The position numbers and the translations under genes are program-made. Positions 15,718 to 25,300 of a stretch of DNA of 64,000 nt are shown piece by piece; the stretch's first letter is position 1, and every line of letters begins with the position of its first letter. This DNA is from Chersky-840 sp963811775 (GTDB lineage Bacteria; Actinomycetota; Acidimicrobiia; Acidimicrobiales; UBA8190). The notes under the pieces are model-generated. The model was not told where the DNA came from. It made no database searches and saw only the letters and a list, made by a program, of their open reading frames with translations. The DNA lies in the NCBI GenBank assembly GCA_963811775.1, contig CAWESO010000009.1:1-64000 (forward strand), in the 5' to 3' direction.

Positions 15718-16875
15718 AAGACCTTTCGTTAATAGAGTGACTACTCGGTCACAAAGAGAGGCCGGTGTGTGCAAGGAAGTTGAAACAGAGCTGGGTGTTG
15801 TTGCCCACCCGTAGGAGGGCGGTGTCGGCGGCCGCTTCCGCTTCGTCCATGGTGTCAGGACAAAGATTGGCCAGCTCCCGGCCTTTGACGTTTCCCCACA
15901 GCAACTCGACCGGATTGAGGTCGGGTGAGTAGCCAGGGAGCTGCTCGACGACGAGCCAGCGCCTCTGGGTTTGCAGCCAGGTCTTCATGGCTTTGGAGGT
16001 GTGAGAGGGGAGCCCGTCCCAGATGAGCGTCACCTTCTCACCGCTGAAGTGCGTGTGGAACTCCTCGAGGAACTCGATGAGGGACTCGGTGTTGTAGGAG
16101 CCGGCATGCATCTGGAAGACGAGAGCGGCCTCGCTGCCGTCGGCCCGGTAGGCGAGAGCCGCCGACATCGACAGCCGGGTCCAGTTGAAGTGGTGGTGCA
16201 ACACTGGCGTCTGGCCTCGCGGTGCCCACGTGGACCTCACCGCGGGGAGGAGGCTGAACCCCGATTCGTCCTGGAAGACGATCCAGGCGCCCCGGCGCCT
16301 GGCGCTTTTTTTATGCGCGGCCACTCCTGTGACACCCAGGTGGCGACGGCGTCCTCGTTGCGCTCGAGCGCTCTGCGGGCCGGGCGCTGGCGGGTCCAGC
16401 CCAGACGCTGACGCAAGATGGTCCAGGTCTGGGTCGGTCCGTAGCGCACGCCGGTCACGCGCTCGATGACATCGGAGACGCGAGACAGAGTCCACAGATC
16501 GGTGGCGAACCCATTGGCGCGCGGTCCTCGCTGTAACTCGGCCACCACCTCCGCCAGCTGATCATCCGACAGACGGGGAAGACGACCGGCTCGTCCGGCG
16601 CCGACAAGAGCGTCTCGGCCCCCGTTGGACCACAACTGGTACCACTGCGATGCACTCTGGGCCGAGACGTCGAGAGCCTGGGCCACTTCTGCTTGGCTCT
16701 TGCCTCGACGGAACATGTCGGCCGCCCGTAGGCGCCGCTTCTTGAGCGCCTCGAAGTCACGCCGGGGGCGGACCCGCCCGTTTCCGACACTCTGCTTCGG
16801 CGCGCCGCGCGAACCGGACACACGACCAGTATGTCACAATGGCGTAGTTACGTCAAGGTATTAGCGAAAAGTCTT
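15718..16875 (-). mobile_element. IS630-family element, copy 2 (1158 bp)
   Basis: Same ends and length as copy 1, flanked by TA at 15716-15717 and 16876-16877. It lies between the AbiGi-like gene and an integrase stub. Its sequence appears identical to copy 3, indicating recent transposition. Confidence 0.95.
15749..16821 (-). CDS. IS630-family transposase by -1 frameshift (copy 2)
   Basis: It has the same two-frame organisation as copy 1: HTH-bearing first frame (16821 to 16237) and DDE-bearing second frame (to 15749), joined at the A-run with the hairpin (16306-16312 on the + strand as T-run). All catalytic motifs (FQDESG, IWDGLPSH, YSPDLNPVELLW) are intact. Protein differences from copy 1: none seen in the two main frames; nucleotide differences are synonymous. 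Confidence 0.92.
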
Positions 16876-16944
16876 TAGGTATCGGCAGCGCGGGGACGGC
16901 ATATGAGGCCTTAGTTGGGCCAGGAAGCGCCTCAAACGCAGTGA

Positions 16945-17315
16945 TGAGGCTATTTCCTGGTGATGGCGGTCATCCGGTGTCACCAAGGACCATCGACCGG
17001 GTGTGGGACAAGGGACGTATTGCCGCCAACCGTGTTGACCTCCGATTTCACGACTTGAGACACAGTGGCCTGACCTGGGCGGCGGCAACGGGAGCCAGCA
17101 CGGCAGAGCTGATGCGGCGTGCGGGTCATAAGAGCGCGACCGCCGCTCTCCGTTATCAGCATGCAACCGAGGATCGTGATCGTGCACTTGCTGAAGCTCT
17201 GGGAAAACTGGCGAAGCGTGCGAAGGTCGTCCCGCTGCGACGGACAAGGGACGGACGAAGTTCCAAGATGGCGGCCAAACGGAGTTCCGAACTAGCCCGT
17301 TCACCTGCGATTTAA
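16945..17315 (+). pseudogene. C-terminal stub of a phage-type integrase (left tandem element)
   Basis: The stub encodes LFPGDGGHPVSPRTIDRVWD, FHDLRHSGLTWAAATGASTA and RRAGHKSATAALRYQHATED, about 90% identical to the C-terminus of the integrase at 44944-46104, including HxxR, GH and the region of the Tyr. Similarity stops abruptly at about 16945; the 67 bp between there and IS630 copy 2 are unrelated. The stop codon directly precedes the attachment repeat at 17315, as in the intact element. It marks the right end of a second, older element. Confidence 0.85.
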
Positions 17316-17360
17316 CGAGCAGCCCCAACGGGATTCGAACCCGTGTCTCCACCTTGAGAG
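17315..17360. repeat. attL: left 46-bp attachment repeat (tRNA-Glu 3' part)
   Basis: The 46 bases starting ACGAGCAGCCCCAACGGGAT are identical to 46115-46160 and include the T-arm, variable loop and part of the anticodon arm of tRNA-Glu. Identity ends exactly at 17314/46114 and 17361/46161. With the integrase at the other end this defines an integrative element at 17315-46114. Confidence 0.9.
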
Positions 17361-17611
17361 CGCGTTCGGGCCCTTCTCTCGGGTCGGCTGGAACCGCTGC
17401 AGTCCTGTTCAGTGGGGGCGGCGTCCGACCGCGACCGACCGAATCGGCCCGAATTGGCCGGAGTTCAGTAGCAATTTCAGTAGCAAGACAATGAAGGTGG
17501 AGACAAGGTGGAGACACTCCCCAGGACTTGCTCCGAAGTCGGGACCATTTGGACAGCCCCCGGGCAATGGGGAGCGTCGCGGGTCACCGTGACTCGGCGA
17601 CGGTGGACCGA

Positions 17612-18151
17612 TCAGCTCGACTCGAACCGGTTGATCGCCTCGACGACCTGGCGGCGCTTGGCCTCGATGGTGTCGAGGAGCGCCGCGCGCTCTCGCAGGG
17701 TGGCACACGACACCGTGCCGGCTCTGATCAGCGCCCGCGCGTAGTCGTAGTCCTTCTCACGACCGGCGGACAACTTGGCAACGACGATGTCGTGCACCTC
17801 GAGACAGACGGCGGTGCTGGGATATGCCGCTTGGAGCGTGACCGAGACACAGCGCTCGAGCCACCCACTCGGGAGATCGGCGACCGCCAGTCCCACGCCC
17901 TGGCCGTAGATGCCGTACGTCTCGTGGAAGGGCGAATCCTCGCCGATGGCGCCATCAACCTTGGTGGCCTTCAACTCGTCCGGGTCGTCGAGAAAGGCGA
18001 TGTCGACCTCGATGGACAGACATGCCTCGGCTGGAAGCTCGTCCTCGCTGTAGGTTCCGAGGATCGCCTGGCTTCCGATCACGATGATGTTGTTGTCCTC
18101 AGCAGCGTCGGCCGCGGCGCGCAGCACGTGGGCGAAGTCCTCCTGCTTCAC
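17612..18151 (-). CDS. Nucleotidyltransferase-fold protein (DUF6036-like), coupled to HTH
   Basis: The 179-residue product begins MKQEDFAHVLRAAADAAEDN and has the fold signature IIVIGSQAILGTY followed by ACLSIEVDIAFLDDP (the acidic pair) and a helical C-terminus REKDYDYARALIRAGTVS. This matches DUF6036/AbiEii-like nucleotidyltransferases found as toxin-side partners. The GTG start overlaps the HTH gene stop (GTGA). It may modify tRNA or a protein by nucleotidylation, as known for MNT/AbiE families; that activity is an inference. Confidence 0.72.
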   Translation of the reverse strand: MKQEDFAHVLRAAADAAEDNNIIVIGSQAILGTYSEDELPAEACLSIEVDIAFLDDPDELKATKVDGAIGEDSPFHETYGIYGQGVGLAVADLPSGWLERCVSVTLQAAYPSTAVCLEVHDIVVAKLSAGREKDYDYARALIRAGTVSCATLRERAALLDTIEAKRRQVVEAINRFESS

Positions 18152-18672
18152 GTGCGTGACGAACCGCGCTGGGCTTCGAGCGCGGCGAGACGTTCCTCGT
18201 CGGTGAGCACGCCAGCGAACGGTGAGTTCTGTCGCAACTCCCGGGCCCGAGGCGTCGGCGAGGTCAGCACGGCCAGCACCTCGTCGACCGGGCCCTCGAG
18301 GAGCCGGCCCCATTCCGAGAGCCACCTCGCCGCCTGGCCCCGAGAGTGGACGGACTTGAGGTGATCCAGGTTCTCGCGGGCCTTCGCCATGACGGGGTCG
18401 GGGTCGAGCGCCAGCTTTCCGGCAATGGCATAGCCCAGCCACAGGCTGCGCTTCTGGTCCCGGGTAAGCCGCTGGGTGCGGGTACGCAGCGCCTCGACGT
18501 CCTTGCGGGCAATCCGGCGGTGGCGCCCCGTAGTCACGAAGGGCAGGTCCCCGATGTTGCAGAGGTCGACGATGTGCTGGCGCGACGCATTGAGCAGGTG
18601 CGCGGCTTCACCTGTGGTCAGCAGCTCGTCCTCGTCGGCGGCGGTGGCCGCTTCATAGATCGCATTCCGCAT
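18148..18672 (-). CDS. HTH (MerR/excisionase-type) regulator paired with nucleotidyltransferase
   Basis: The 174-residue protein carries an HTH_17-type domain near its start: LLTTGEAAHLLNASRQHIVD with wing LPFVTTGRHRRIARKDVEAL. A helical C-terminal region (DPVMAKARENLDHLKSVHSR) follows. This layout is common for antitoxin-like regulators fused to an excisionase HTH. ATG 18672 is preferred over an upstream start at 18705 because a -10 box TACAAT (18680-18685, complement) sits seven bases before it, giving a leaderless mRNA. The downstream nucleotidyltransferase overlaps its stop. Confidence 0.75.
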   Translation of the reverse strand: MRNAIYEAATAADEDELLTTGEAAHLLNASRQHIVDLCNIGDLPFVTTGRHRRIARKDVEALRTRTQRLTRDQKRSLWLGYAIAGKLALDPDPVMAKARENLDHLKSVHSRGQAARWLSEWGRLLEGPVDEVLAVLTSPTPRARELRQNSPFAGVLTDEERLAALEAQRGSSRT

Positions 18673-18811
18673 GTCTACGATTGTAGCAGTAAACACAACA
18701 AACACAACTCACGTGCCTATAGCTCGTGTTATTTGCCATATAGCATCCTCTCCAGGGACACGGCACTGAGGCTCTCTCCGGCACGGCCATCTGACCAGGA
18801 CCTTTGAGTCT

Positions 18812-19051
18812 TCAGCGGCCGACCGCGCCCAACCCCCTGTCGATCTGCCCTGAGCCGGCGGTCGATTCGACGAACTCCAGCAGGGCGATTCGGGGAATGA
18901 CGATCCGCCGGCCGAGTCGGAGCGACGGGAGCTCGCCTCTGGCCACCAGGTCGTAGGCGAGGTCCGACGAGATCCCCAGCCGGTCTGCCGCCTCCGCCAC
19001 CGTCAGGACAAGCCGATCGACCTCGGCCTCGGAGATTGGGCGTGTGCTCAT
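18812..19051 (-). CDS. Excisionase/AlpA-type HTH protein
   Basis: A 79-residue protein with an HTH_17 domain: LTVAEAADRLGISSDLAYDL followed by the wing LPSLRLGRRIVIPRIALLEF. Such proteins act as recombination directionality factors or small repressors in integrative elements. ATG 19051 is preferred over in-frame codons further upstream, where the translation becomes low-complexity. It lies 1.45 kb inside the left end of the element, a usual place for xis-like genes only if an integrase is adjacent; here the integrase is at the other end. Confidence 0.7.
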   Translation of the reverse strand: MSTRPISEAEVDRLVLTVAEAADRLGISSDLAYDLVARGELPSLRLGRRIVIPRIALLEFVESTAGSGQIDRGLGAVGR

Positions 19052-19931
19052 CGAGTCCCACCTTTGCAGCGCCAGGACGACCTGCCCTCGGTCCCTCCCA
19101 TGTTCCGCACGGATGTCACCCTGAACGTCACCCAGCCCGTCACCCTGGTCGAAATTCCCGGGCTTTCGTTCCCGGTCGGCCGGCCTGAAGCCGCACTGCT
19201 CACGTAGACCGCGCCCAGCGGGGACGGCTTCGGGCAATTGCGTGGCCCGAAGCCGTTCCGGGCCACGCTCAACGCCGGTGGAATCAGAGTCACGCTGGAC
19301 CAGATCTCCGCCGGCTGGTCACCATGAGTCGCGTTGGGCCTCTGCCCGCGTATCCGCCGGTCCTTCGCCGGCGGCGTGCCACACCCACCGACCGGAAGAC
19401 GATTGCAACGGGCATCCCGTTGTCCACTCAGGATCACAACGGTCGACCTGCGGCACGGATCGTCGACAGGCCGTCCGTTCTCGCCTCTGCGGACCTCGTA
19501 GCGCCCAATGGCGGCGCTTCCGGGCCCCAGCCGAGCACCCGCCATTCGAACACTCCCGCCGATGCTCCCGACAAAACGGCGCCCAAGCGGGCATCGAGCC
19601 CGCCTTGATCGCCCGTTGAACATCACCCTCGCCGTTCTGCCAGACCTGGTCATCGAATCCACACCTGTGCACCATGTGATGCCCTGCCTAAAGGCGGTGC
19701 TGCGACGGTCGTTTCGCGGGCCGTCACGACCGCCACCTGGCGCGGCGCCACGACCGTCAGGGTGACGTTCGCATCGATGGTGCACGTGTGTGGAGTATTT
19801 GTACAGGGCTGGCGAAGCCGACGGGTGTTCTCGAATCGCTGGCCGAGCCGGACTCGATGTCCGGCTGGTCAGCGTATGCCGAGCGTGACGGGACGCCCAG
19901 CCGCGGGGAGTGAAGCGCAGCGAGGTGAATG
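19052..19931. other. 880-bp stretch without a convincing gene
   Basis: Open frames on both strands are Arg/Pro/Gly-rich and typical of GC-rich noncoding DNA. I see no domain motif, RNA or repeat. It may be the decayed left arm of the element cut by the insertion-sequence array that begins at 19936. Confidence 0.4.
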
Positions 19932-19958
19932 AGCTAAGCTTGGGATTAAACCTCGGCC

Positions 19959-20318
19959 CTACGTTCCAACGACCTCTTTGATCTTCAACTCGCCCACCTT
20001 GCTCGCCACCTGACGCATCTGCTGGATGAGTTTGCGCATCCGGCGATCGTTGGCGATCCACTCCTTGTACAAGGTCGCCTCCTGCGCCGTCAGTCGACGG
20101 GTGACCGTCTTGCCGTCGACTTTGGTGGTCCACTGGTAATAGGGGCCGTGCGGCTGGGGCGGATCATCGTGACACTTGCAGCCGGCCGTCCCGCAGCGTG
20201 TGTAGCGGCGGGTCACTGTGCCCGAGGAGATGAACCCGACCTCCGCCAGCTGTGCCGCCAGCTGGCGATAGCGACGCTCGTAGTCCGCCAGTCGCCCTGT
20301 GGTCGTTGCCTTGGCCAT
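19959..20318 (-). CDS. DUF6788 family IS accessory protein
   Basis: The 119-residue protein has a helical N-terminus and a zinc-binding-like core TRRYTRCGTAGCKCHDDPPQ, then GPYYQWTTKVDGKTVTRRL and a helical tail (RRMRKLIQQMRQVASK). This matches DUF6788 proteins that accompany a divergent transposase in actinobacterial insertion sequences. The exact role is unknown; a DNA-binding helper is plausible. ATG 20318 is the first good start, 52 bp from the divergent transposase. Confidence 0.78.
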   Translation of the reverse strand: MAKATTTGRLADYERRYRQLAAQLAEVGFISSGTVTRRYTRCGTAGCKCHDDPPQPHGPYYQWTTKVDGKTVTRRLTAQEATLYKEWIANDRRMRKLIQQMRQVASKVGELKIKEVVGT

Positions 20319-20369
20319 GTCGTCAAGTATCCCCGATTGATGGCCAGACAGTAGTAATACTGTCTGGCC

Positions 20370-21725
20370 ATGGACCATACTGCCCATGACCAGGACCGAG
20401 ACCAGCTCCGAGACGTGCGGACCGAGCTGTATGGATGTCTGACGAGGTGGGGCGACGCCCTCTTCGAGCTCTGTGACGCCGCGCTGTGCGCCCCGGGGGC
20501 GCTGCACTCGGTGCCCTCGCTCAGCCTGGAGCCGACCTTTCGCCGGTCCCACGGCTCGCTCTACAAGGCCTTGGCCCGGGGCCAGATCGACGACGAGAGG
20601 CTGCGGCGTCTCCTGGTGGCCAACCGGCCGAAAGTCTGGCCGGACGTGTTCGCCGTGGACGCCAGTGTGTGGGACCGCTGTGACGCCGAATGCAGCCCCG
20701 AGCGGGGTTTCTACTACTCGGCGTCCAAGCACTCGGCGGGCCAACCGATCGTGGCCGGATGGAGCTACCAGTGGATCTCCCAGCTCTCCTTCACGCCCGA
20801 CAGCTGGACGGCGCCCGTCGACGCGCTGCGCATCGCCCCCACCACCGACGTCACCGACGCCACCATCGATCAGGTCCGCCGTCTGGTGGATGCTCTCGGA
20901 TCCAAGAGGAAGGTGCCACCGCTGTTCGTCTTCGATGCCGGCTACGACCCCATCGCCCTCGGGGACGGGCTCACCGATATGCGGGCCCAGGTGCTCGTGC
21001 GCATCAAGTCCGACCGTGTCTTCTACGACGATCCTGGACCCCGGCGGGGACCGTCCACAGGCCGACCTCCTCGCCACGGGCGTCGCTTCAAGCTCTCGGA
21101 CTCGAGAAGTGCGCCCAGGCCCGACGCCCAGATCGATCTGGAGGACCGTCGCTACGGGACGGTCCGAGTGCGGGCCTGGCACCACCGGCACCCCAAACTC
21201 CACCGCCGGGGACGATGGGCGTGCGCCGAGATTCCCATCGTGCGGGGCAGCGTGATCCGTGTCGACGTCGAACATCTCCCGAACCCCATCGGGCGCACCA
21301 AGAAGACGTTGTGGCTGTGGTGGTCGGGGCCCGGTGCGCCCGATCTAGAGCTGTGCTTCCGCGCCTACCTGCGACGCTTCGACATTGAGCACGCCTACCG
21401 CTTCGTGAAGAACACCCTGGGATGGACGTCACCGTCGCTGCAGACGCCCGAGCAAGCCGATCGCTGGACATGGGTCGTCATCGCCGCCTACACGCAACTC
21501 CGATTAGCCCGGCCGCTCGTCGAAGACCTTCGGCTCCCGTGGGAACGCCGCCTGGATCCGTCACGGCTCACGCCGGCGCGAGTGCGCCGAGGGTTTCGTC
21601 GACTTCGTGCAACGCTCGGCACTCCGGCCAGTCCACCGAAATCCGACACGCCCGGTCCTGGCCGTCCGAAGGGCACACGAACGGGACCATTCAAGCGCTA
21701 TCCGGTCATCAAGAAGAGCGCTTGA
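20370..21725 (+). CDS. IS4-superfamily DDE transposase
   Basis: A 451-residue transposase of the NF041680-type group. Candidate catalytic residues are in VFAVDASVWDR (Asp), FVFDAGYDPIAL (Asp) and RRFDIEHAYRFVKNTLGW (Glu, in the YREK-like motif of IS4-type enzymes). The C-terminus is basic (GPGRPKGTRTGPFKRYP). The frame is intact. It starts 52 bp from the divergent DUF6788 gene, and both probably share a central promoter region. Confidence 0.87.
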   Translation: MDHTAHDQDRDQLRDVRTELYGCLTRWGDALFELCDAALCAPGALHSVPSLSLEPTFRRSHGSLYKALARGQIDDERLRRLLVANRPKVWPDVFAVDASVWDRCDAECSPERGFYYSASKHSAGQPIVAGWSYQWISQLSFTPDSWTAPVDALRIAPTTDVTDATIDQVRRLVDALGSKRKVPPLFVFDAGYDPIALGDGLTDMRAQVLVRIKSDRVFYDDPGPRRGPSTGRPPRHGRRFKLSDSRSAPRPDAQIDLEDRRYGTVRVRAWHHRHPKLHRRGRWACAEIPIVRGSVIRVDVEHLPNPIGRTKKTLWLWWSGPGAPDLELCFRAYLRRFDIEHAYRFVKNTLGWTSPSLQTPEQADRWTWVVIAAYTQLRLARPLVEDLRLPWERRLDPSRLTPARVRRGFRRLRATLGTPASPPKSDTPGPGRPKGTRTGPFKRYPVIKKSA

Positions 21726-21755
21726 CACGGTCGTCAGGGTTTAATCCCAAGCTAA

Positions 21756-22763
21756 GAGGCCGCGCGGATAGGCGGGTAGTCCAGTGACCAGGACATTGAT
21801 GGCGCGGACCTGAGCAAGAAACATCCACCGGTCGTGGTGGTGGCCCCAAGAGACTTGGGGTTCTCACCCAACCACCAACGACCAAGTGGAGGTTCCCACC
21901 ATGATGCGCGCGCTCGACCCTGAAGTCCAAGATGCCGTCTGGGCTGCTGCGGGGCCTTTGATCCCGCCCGCCGATTCGGTTCACCCACTCGGCTGCCACC
22001 GACCGAGGATCGCCGATCGGATCTGCTTCGACGGCATGCTTGTCCGCCTAGCGACGGGCTGTTCGTGGGAGGACGCCGAGCGCCTCATGGGCAACAAGGT
22101 GTCGGACACCACGATGCGGTCGCGGCGAGACGAGTGGATCGACGCGGGGGTCTTCGACGCGTTGGAAGAAGAGGCGCAGCGCGCCTACGACAAGATCATC
22201 GGTCTCGATCTCTCCGACACCTCGGTCGACGGCTCCTTGCACAAAAGCCCTTGTGGGGGTGAGGGAACGGGGAAGAATCCCACCGACAGGGCGAAGCTCG
22301 GATGGAAGTGGTCGATCCTCACCGACAGAAACGGCATCCCGATCGGAGTGACCGTCGACGGCGCCAATCGCAACGACTCGGTCATGTTGGCTCCGACGCT
22401 CGACGACGTGGCAAAGCGCGGCCTGCTCTTGGACATCGAGACGATCCACCTCGACCGGGGCTACGACTCAGAAGCGACCCGCACCCGACTTTCCGAGCGC
22501 GCCATCGACGACGCCGTCATTGCTAAGAAGCGCAGGAAGGGAGCGGCGAAGGGCAAGAACCCCCAACCGATGGGAATGCGCTGGCCGGTCGAACGCACCA
22601 ATTCGTGGCTTTCGAACTTCGGGCAGCTCCGCCGGAACACTGATCGCAAGTCCATTCACCGCCTCACGCAGTTGTCGCTGGCAGTCGTATTGCTGCTCAC
22701 GGCCAAGCTCATCGACTGGAGGAATCGCTGGTCACCGTGTTCGATCCCTATCCGCTGAGCCTC
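21756..22763 (+). mobile_element. IS5-family element A (1008 bp)
   Basis: Ends are inverted repeats around GAGGC...GCGGATAGG. The 3-bp target TAA flanks it at 21753-21755 and 22764-22766. It abuts the preceding IS with only the shared target between them. Confidence 0.87.
21901..22758 (+). CDS. IS5-family transposase A
   Basis: The 285-residue protein has a DUF4096-like N-terminal domain (LATGCSWEDAERLMGNKVSD) and a DDE core: LDLSDTSVDGSLHKSPCGGE (Asp), TIHLDRGYDSEATR (Asp) and RWPVERTNSWLSNFGQLRRN (Glu). It is intact. ATG 21901 has GGAGG seven bases upstream. It belongs to the IS1031/IS427-like branch, whose members duplicate TNA-type targets. Confidence 0.9.
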   Translation: MMRALDPEVQDAVWAAAGPLIPPADSVHPLGCHRPRIADRICFDGMLVRLATGCSWEDAERLMGNKVSDTTMRSRRDEWIDAGVFDALEEEAQRAYDKIIGLDLSDTSVDGSLHKSPCGGEGTGKNPTDRAKLGWKWSILTDRNGIPIGVTVDGANRNDSVMLAPTLDDVAKRGLLLDIETIHLDRGYDSEATRTRLSERAIDDAVIAKKRRKGAAKGKNPQPMGMRWPVERTNSWLSNFGQLRRNTDRKSIHRLTQLSLAVVLLLTAKLIDWRNRWSPCSIPIR

Positions 22764-22766
22764 TAA

Positions 22767-23824
22767 GTACGTGTTTCATAACCGCATCAACGCGCCGACG
22801 CCCAGGGTTTTGGGCCGGGAGGCCGCGCCAGGCGGTTCACCATTAGTCCGATCATTGCCCACTTCACCATTGCCTCGTGCGTCTCGGGATACCGCTCGTA
22901 ATCGCGAACCAGACGGCGCCATCGCATAAGCCAGGCAAAGGTCCGCTCGACGACCCACCTCCTCGGCAGCACCGAGAACCCGCATTGCTCGGGAGGCTTC
23001 TTCACCACCTCGACAGTCATCTTCCAGTAGCGCTTGGCCTTCTCGACCAGACGTCCCGCGTAGCCGCCGTCGGCAAAGACATGGCGCACGGTAGGCACGA
23101 GCTTGCGCAGCAGCTTCAAGATGTCGGCTCCTCCGTCGCGATCTTGTACGGATGCGGTCGTCACCATGACGACGAGGAGTAGCCCGAGGGTATCGGTGAC
23201 GATGTGGCGCTTGCGCCCGTTCACCTTCTTCCCAGCGTCGTATCCACGGGTTGCCGCAGAAACGGTGTCGGCACCCCGCAGCGACTGGGAGTCGATGACG
23301 CCAGCGGAAGGAGTCGGGTTGCGGGGCTTTCGCCCCTTTTTCTCCTTGGTGACTCGCACCTCCTCGCGCAGCGTGTCGTGGATCACATCGACGGTCCCGT
23401 CGTCGCGCCATTGGGCGAAGTAGCGATAGACGGTCTGCCACGGTGGAAAGTCTTTCGGCAGCATGCGCCAGGCACATCCGGCTCTCACCACGTAGAGGAT
23501 GGCGTTGACGATCTCCCGCTTGGAGTGGACCAGTGGTCGTCCGCCGGGGCCAAGAGGCTCTACCTCGGGGATGAGATCCTCGATGATCGACCACTGCCGG
23601 TCGGTCAGATCGGTCGGATAACGACGTTTGGGCGACATGCACACCAGCCCAACATCTCTGCTACCAAATCGCGAGCACCTGCATCGGGTAAACGCGCTGG
23701 TAGCGCGCGTTTTTGGAAACTTCTCATCGACAACGGCGAGGCTGAGCACGTCGACGCCCGCCGAAGTGCCTCTGATGCAGCTCGGCCTACGTGGGTTTCC
23801 ACCGAAGAGTTCTGAAACACGTAC
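22767..23824 (-). mobile_element. IS5-family element B (1058 bp)
   Basis: Ends GTACGTGTTTCATAAC and GTACGTGTTTCAGAAC are inverted repeats. TAA flanks it at 22764-22766 and 23825-23827. It sits directly between IS5 element A and IS630 copy 3. Confidence 0.87.
22787..23638 (-). CDS. IS5-family transposase B
   Basis: The 283-residue protein begins MSPKRRYPTDLTDRQWSIIE, the DUF4096 start typical of this branch. The DDE residues lie in GVIDSQSLRGAD, HVFADGGYAGRL and RRWVVERTFAWLMRWRRLVR. ATG 23638 is chosen because this is the conserved N-terminus; an extension to 23749 has no family support. It is intact and only distantly related to transposase A. Confidence 0.9.
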   Translation of the reverse strand: MSPKRRYPTDLTDRQWSIIEDLIPEVEPLGPGGRPLVHSKREIVNAILYVVRAGCAWRMLPKDFPPWQTVYRYFAQWRDDGTVDVIHDTLREEVRVTKEKKGRKPRNPTPSAGVIDSQSLRGADTVSAATRGYDAGKKVNGRKRHIVTDTLGLLLVVMVTTASVQDRDGGADILKLLRKLVPTVRHVFADGGYAGRLVEKAKRYWKMTVEVVKKPPEQCGFSVLPRRWVVERTFAWLMRWRRLVRDYERYPETHEAMVKWAMIGLMVNRLARPPGPKPWASAR

Positions 23825-23826
23825 TA

Positions 23827-24984
23827 AAGACCTTTCGTTAATAGAGTGACTACTCGGTCACAAAGAGAGGCCGGTGTGTGCAAGGAAGTTGAAACAGAGC
23901 TGGGTGTTGTTGCCCACCCGTAGGAGGGCGGTGTCGGCGGCCGCTTCCGCTTCGTCCATGGTGTCAGGACAAAGATTGGCCAGCTCCCGGCCTTTGACGT
24001 TTCCCCACAGCAACTCGACCGGATTGAGGTCGGGTGAGTAGCCAGGGAGCTGCTCGACGACGAGCCAGCGCCTCTGGGTTTGCAGCCAGGTCTTCATGGC
24101 TTTGGAGGTGTGAGAGGGGAGCCCGTCCCAGATGAGCGTCACCTTCTCACCGCTGAAGTGCGTGTGGAACTCCTCGAGGAACTCGATGAGGGACTCGGTG
24201 TTGTAGGAGCCGGCATGCATCTGGAAGACGAGAGCGGCCTCGCTGCCGTCGGCCCGGTAGGCGAGAGCCGCCGACATCGACAGCCGGGTCCAGTTGAAGT
24301 GGTGGTGCAACACTGGCGTCTGGCCTCGCGGTGCCCACGTGGACCTCACCGCGGGGAGGAGGCTGAACCCCGATTCGTCCTGGAAGACGATCCAGGCGCC
24401 CCGGCGCCTGGCGCTTTTTTTATGCGCGGCCACTCCTGTGACACCCAGGTGGCGACGGCGTCCTCGTTGCGCTCGAGCGCTCTGCGGGCCGGGCGCTGGC
24501 GGGTCCAGCCCAGACGCTGACGCAAGATGGTCCAGGTCTGGGTCGGTCCGTAGCGCACGCCGGTCACGCGCTCGATGACATCGGAGACGCGAGACAGAGT
24601 CCACAGATCGGTGGCGAACCCATTGGCGCGCGGTCCTCGCTGTAACTCGGCCACCACCTCCGCCAGCTGATCATCCGACAGACGGGGAAGACGACCGGCT
24701 CGTCCGGCGCCGACAAGAGCGTCTCGGCCCCCGTTGGACCACAACTGGTACCACTGCGATGCACTCTGGGCCGAGACGTCGAGAGCCTGGGCCACTTCTG
24801 CTTGGCTCTTGCCTCGACGGAACATGTCGGCCGCCCGTAGGCGCCGCTTCTTGAGCGCCTCGAAGTCACGCCGGGGGCGGACCCGCCCGTTTCCGACACT
24901 CTGCTTCGGCGCGCCGCGCGAACCGGACACACGACCAGTATGTCACAATGGCGTAGTTACGTCAAGGTATTAGCGAAAAGTCTT
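23827..24984 (-). mobile_element. IS630-family element, copy 3 (1158 bp)
   Basis: Same length, ends and orientation as copy 2. TA lies at 23825-23826 and 24985-24986. It is the rightmost member of the four-element array. Confidence 0.95.
23858..24930 (-). CDS. IS630-family transposase by -1 frameshift (copy 3)
   Basis: Its two frames, slippery run (24415-24421 as a T-run on the + strand), hairpin and DDE motifs are as in copies 1 and 2. As far as I can compare by eye it is identical to copy 2, including the two bases that distinguish both from copy 1. It is intact. Confidence 0.92.
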
Positions 24985-24986
24985 TA

Positions 24987-25300
24987 AGCAATAAGGGTCG
25001 AGCGGGCTTCCTCTGAGTTCATTCCTCTTATGACCTTTCGCAGCTCACACGCCGAGTCCGGCGCTTGCCATTTCTTGTGTTGGTCATGGTACGAACATCC
25101 CGAGCCACGTCAAGGTGACGTTGGTCATCAAGTACGGCCTCGTTACAAGTTCATGACGCGTTTCCTGTGACTCAGTGCGATTCGCCTTTCACTTAGCGCG
25201 TGTACTCCCAGGGCGTCCGATTCTCACGAGCTGCGAAGAACTTCTCACCAGCTGACGAGAGAAATGCGTCCCTTGTGTGACAGTCCGACGCGACGGACCG
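24987..25300. other. Gene-free stretch upstream of structured RNA copy 2
   Basis: No gene is visible. It contains GTTACAAGTTCATGACGCGT at about 25142-25162, shared with the region upstream of RNA copy 1. The right flank of the IS array starts AGCAATAAGG, which would join the left flank GAATGAGCTA in the ancestral sequence. Confidence 0.45.

Larger units (their letters stand above)
19936..21751 (+). mobile_element. IS with DUF6788 and DDE transposase genes (IS4-like), 1816 bp
   Basis: Inverted ends GCTTGGGATTAAACC and CTTGGGATTAAACC bound two divergent genes. The target CTAA is found at 19932-19935 and again at 21752-21755. It is the leftmost of four insertion sequences stacked head to tail at this CTAA site. 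Confidence 0.85.

Noticed and set aside
19048..20133. Minus-strand frame of 361 codons spanning the left end of the IS array
   Set aside because: It crosses the insertion-sequence boundary at 19936 and has low-complexity composition.
15718..24984. Composite transposon formed by IS630 copies 2 and 3
   Set aside because: IS630 elements rarely mobilise flanked DNA; the interval contains the attachment site, and both copies have their own TA duplication.
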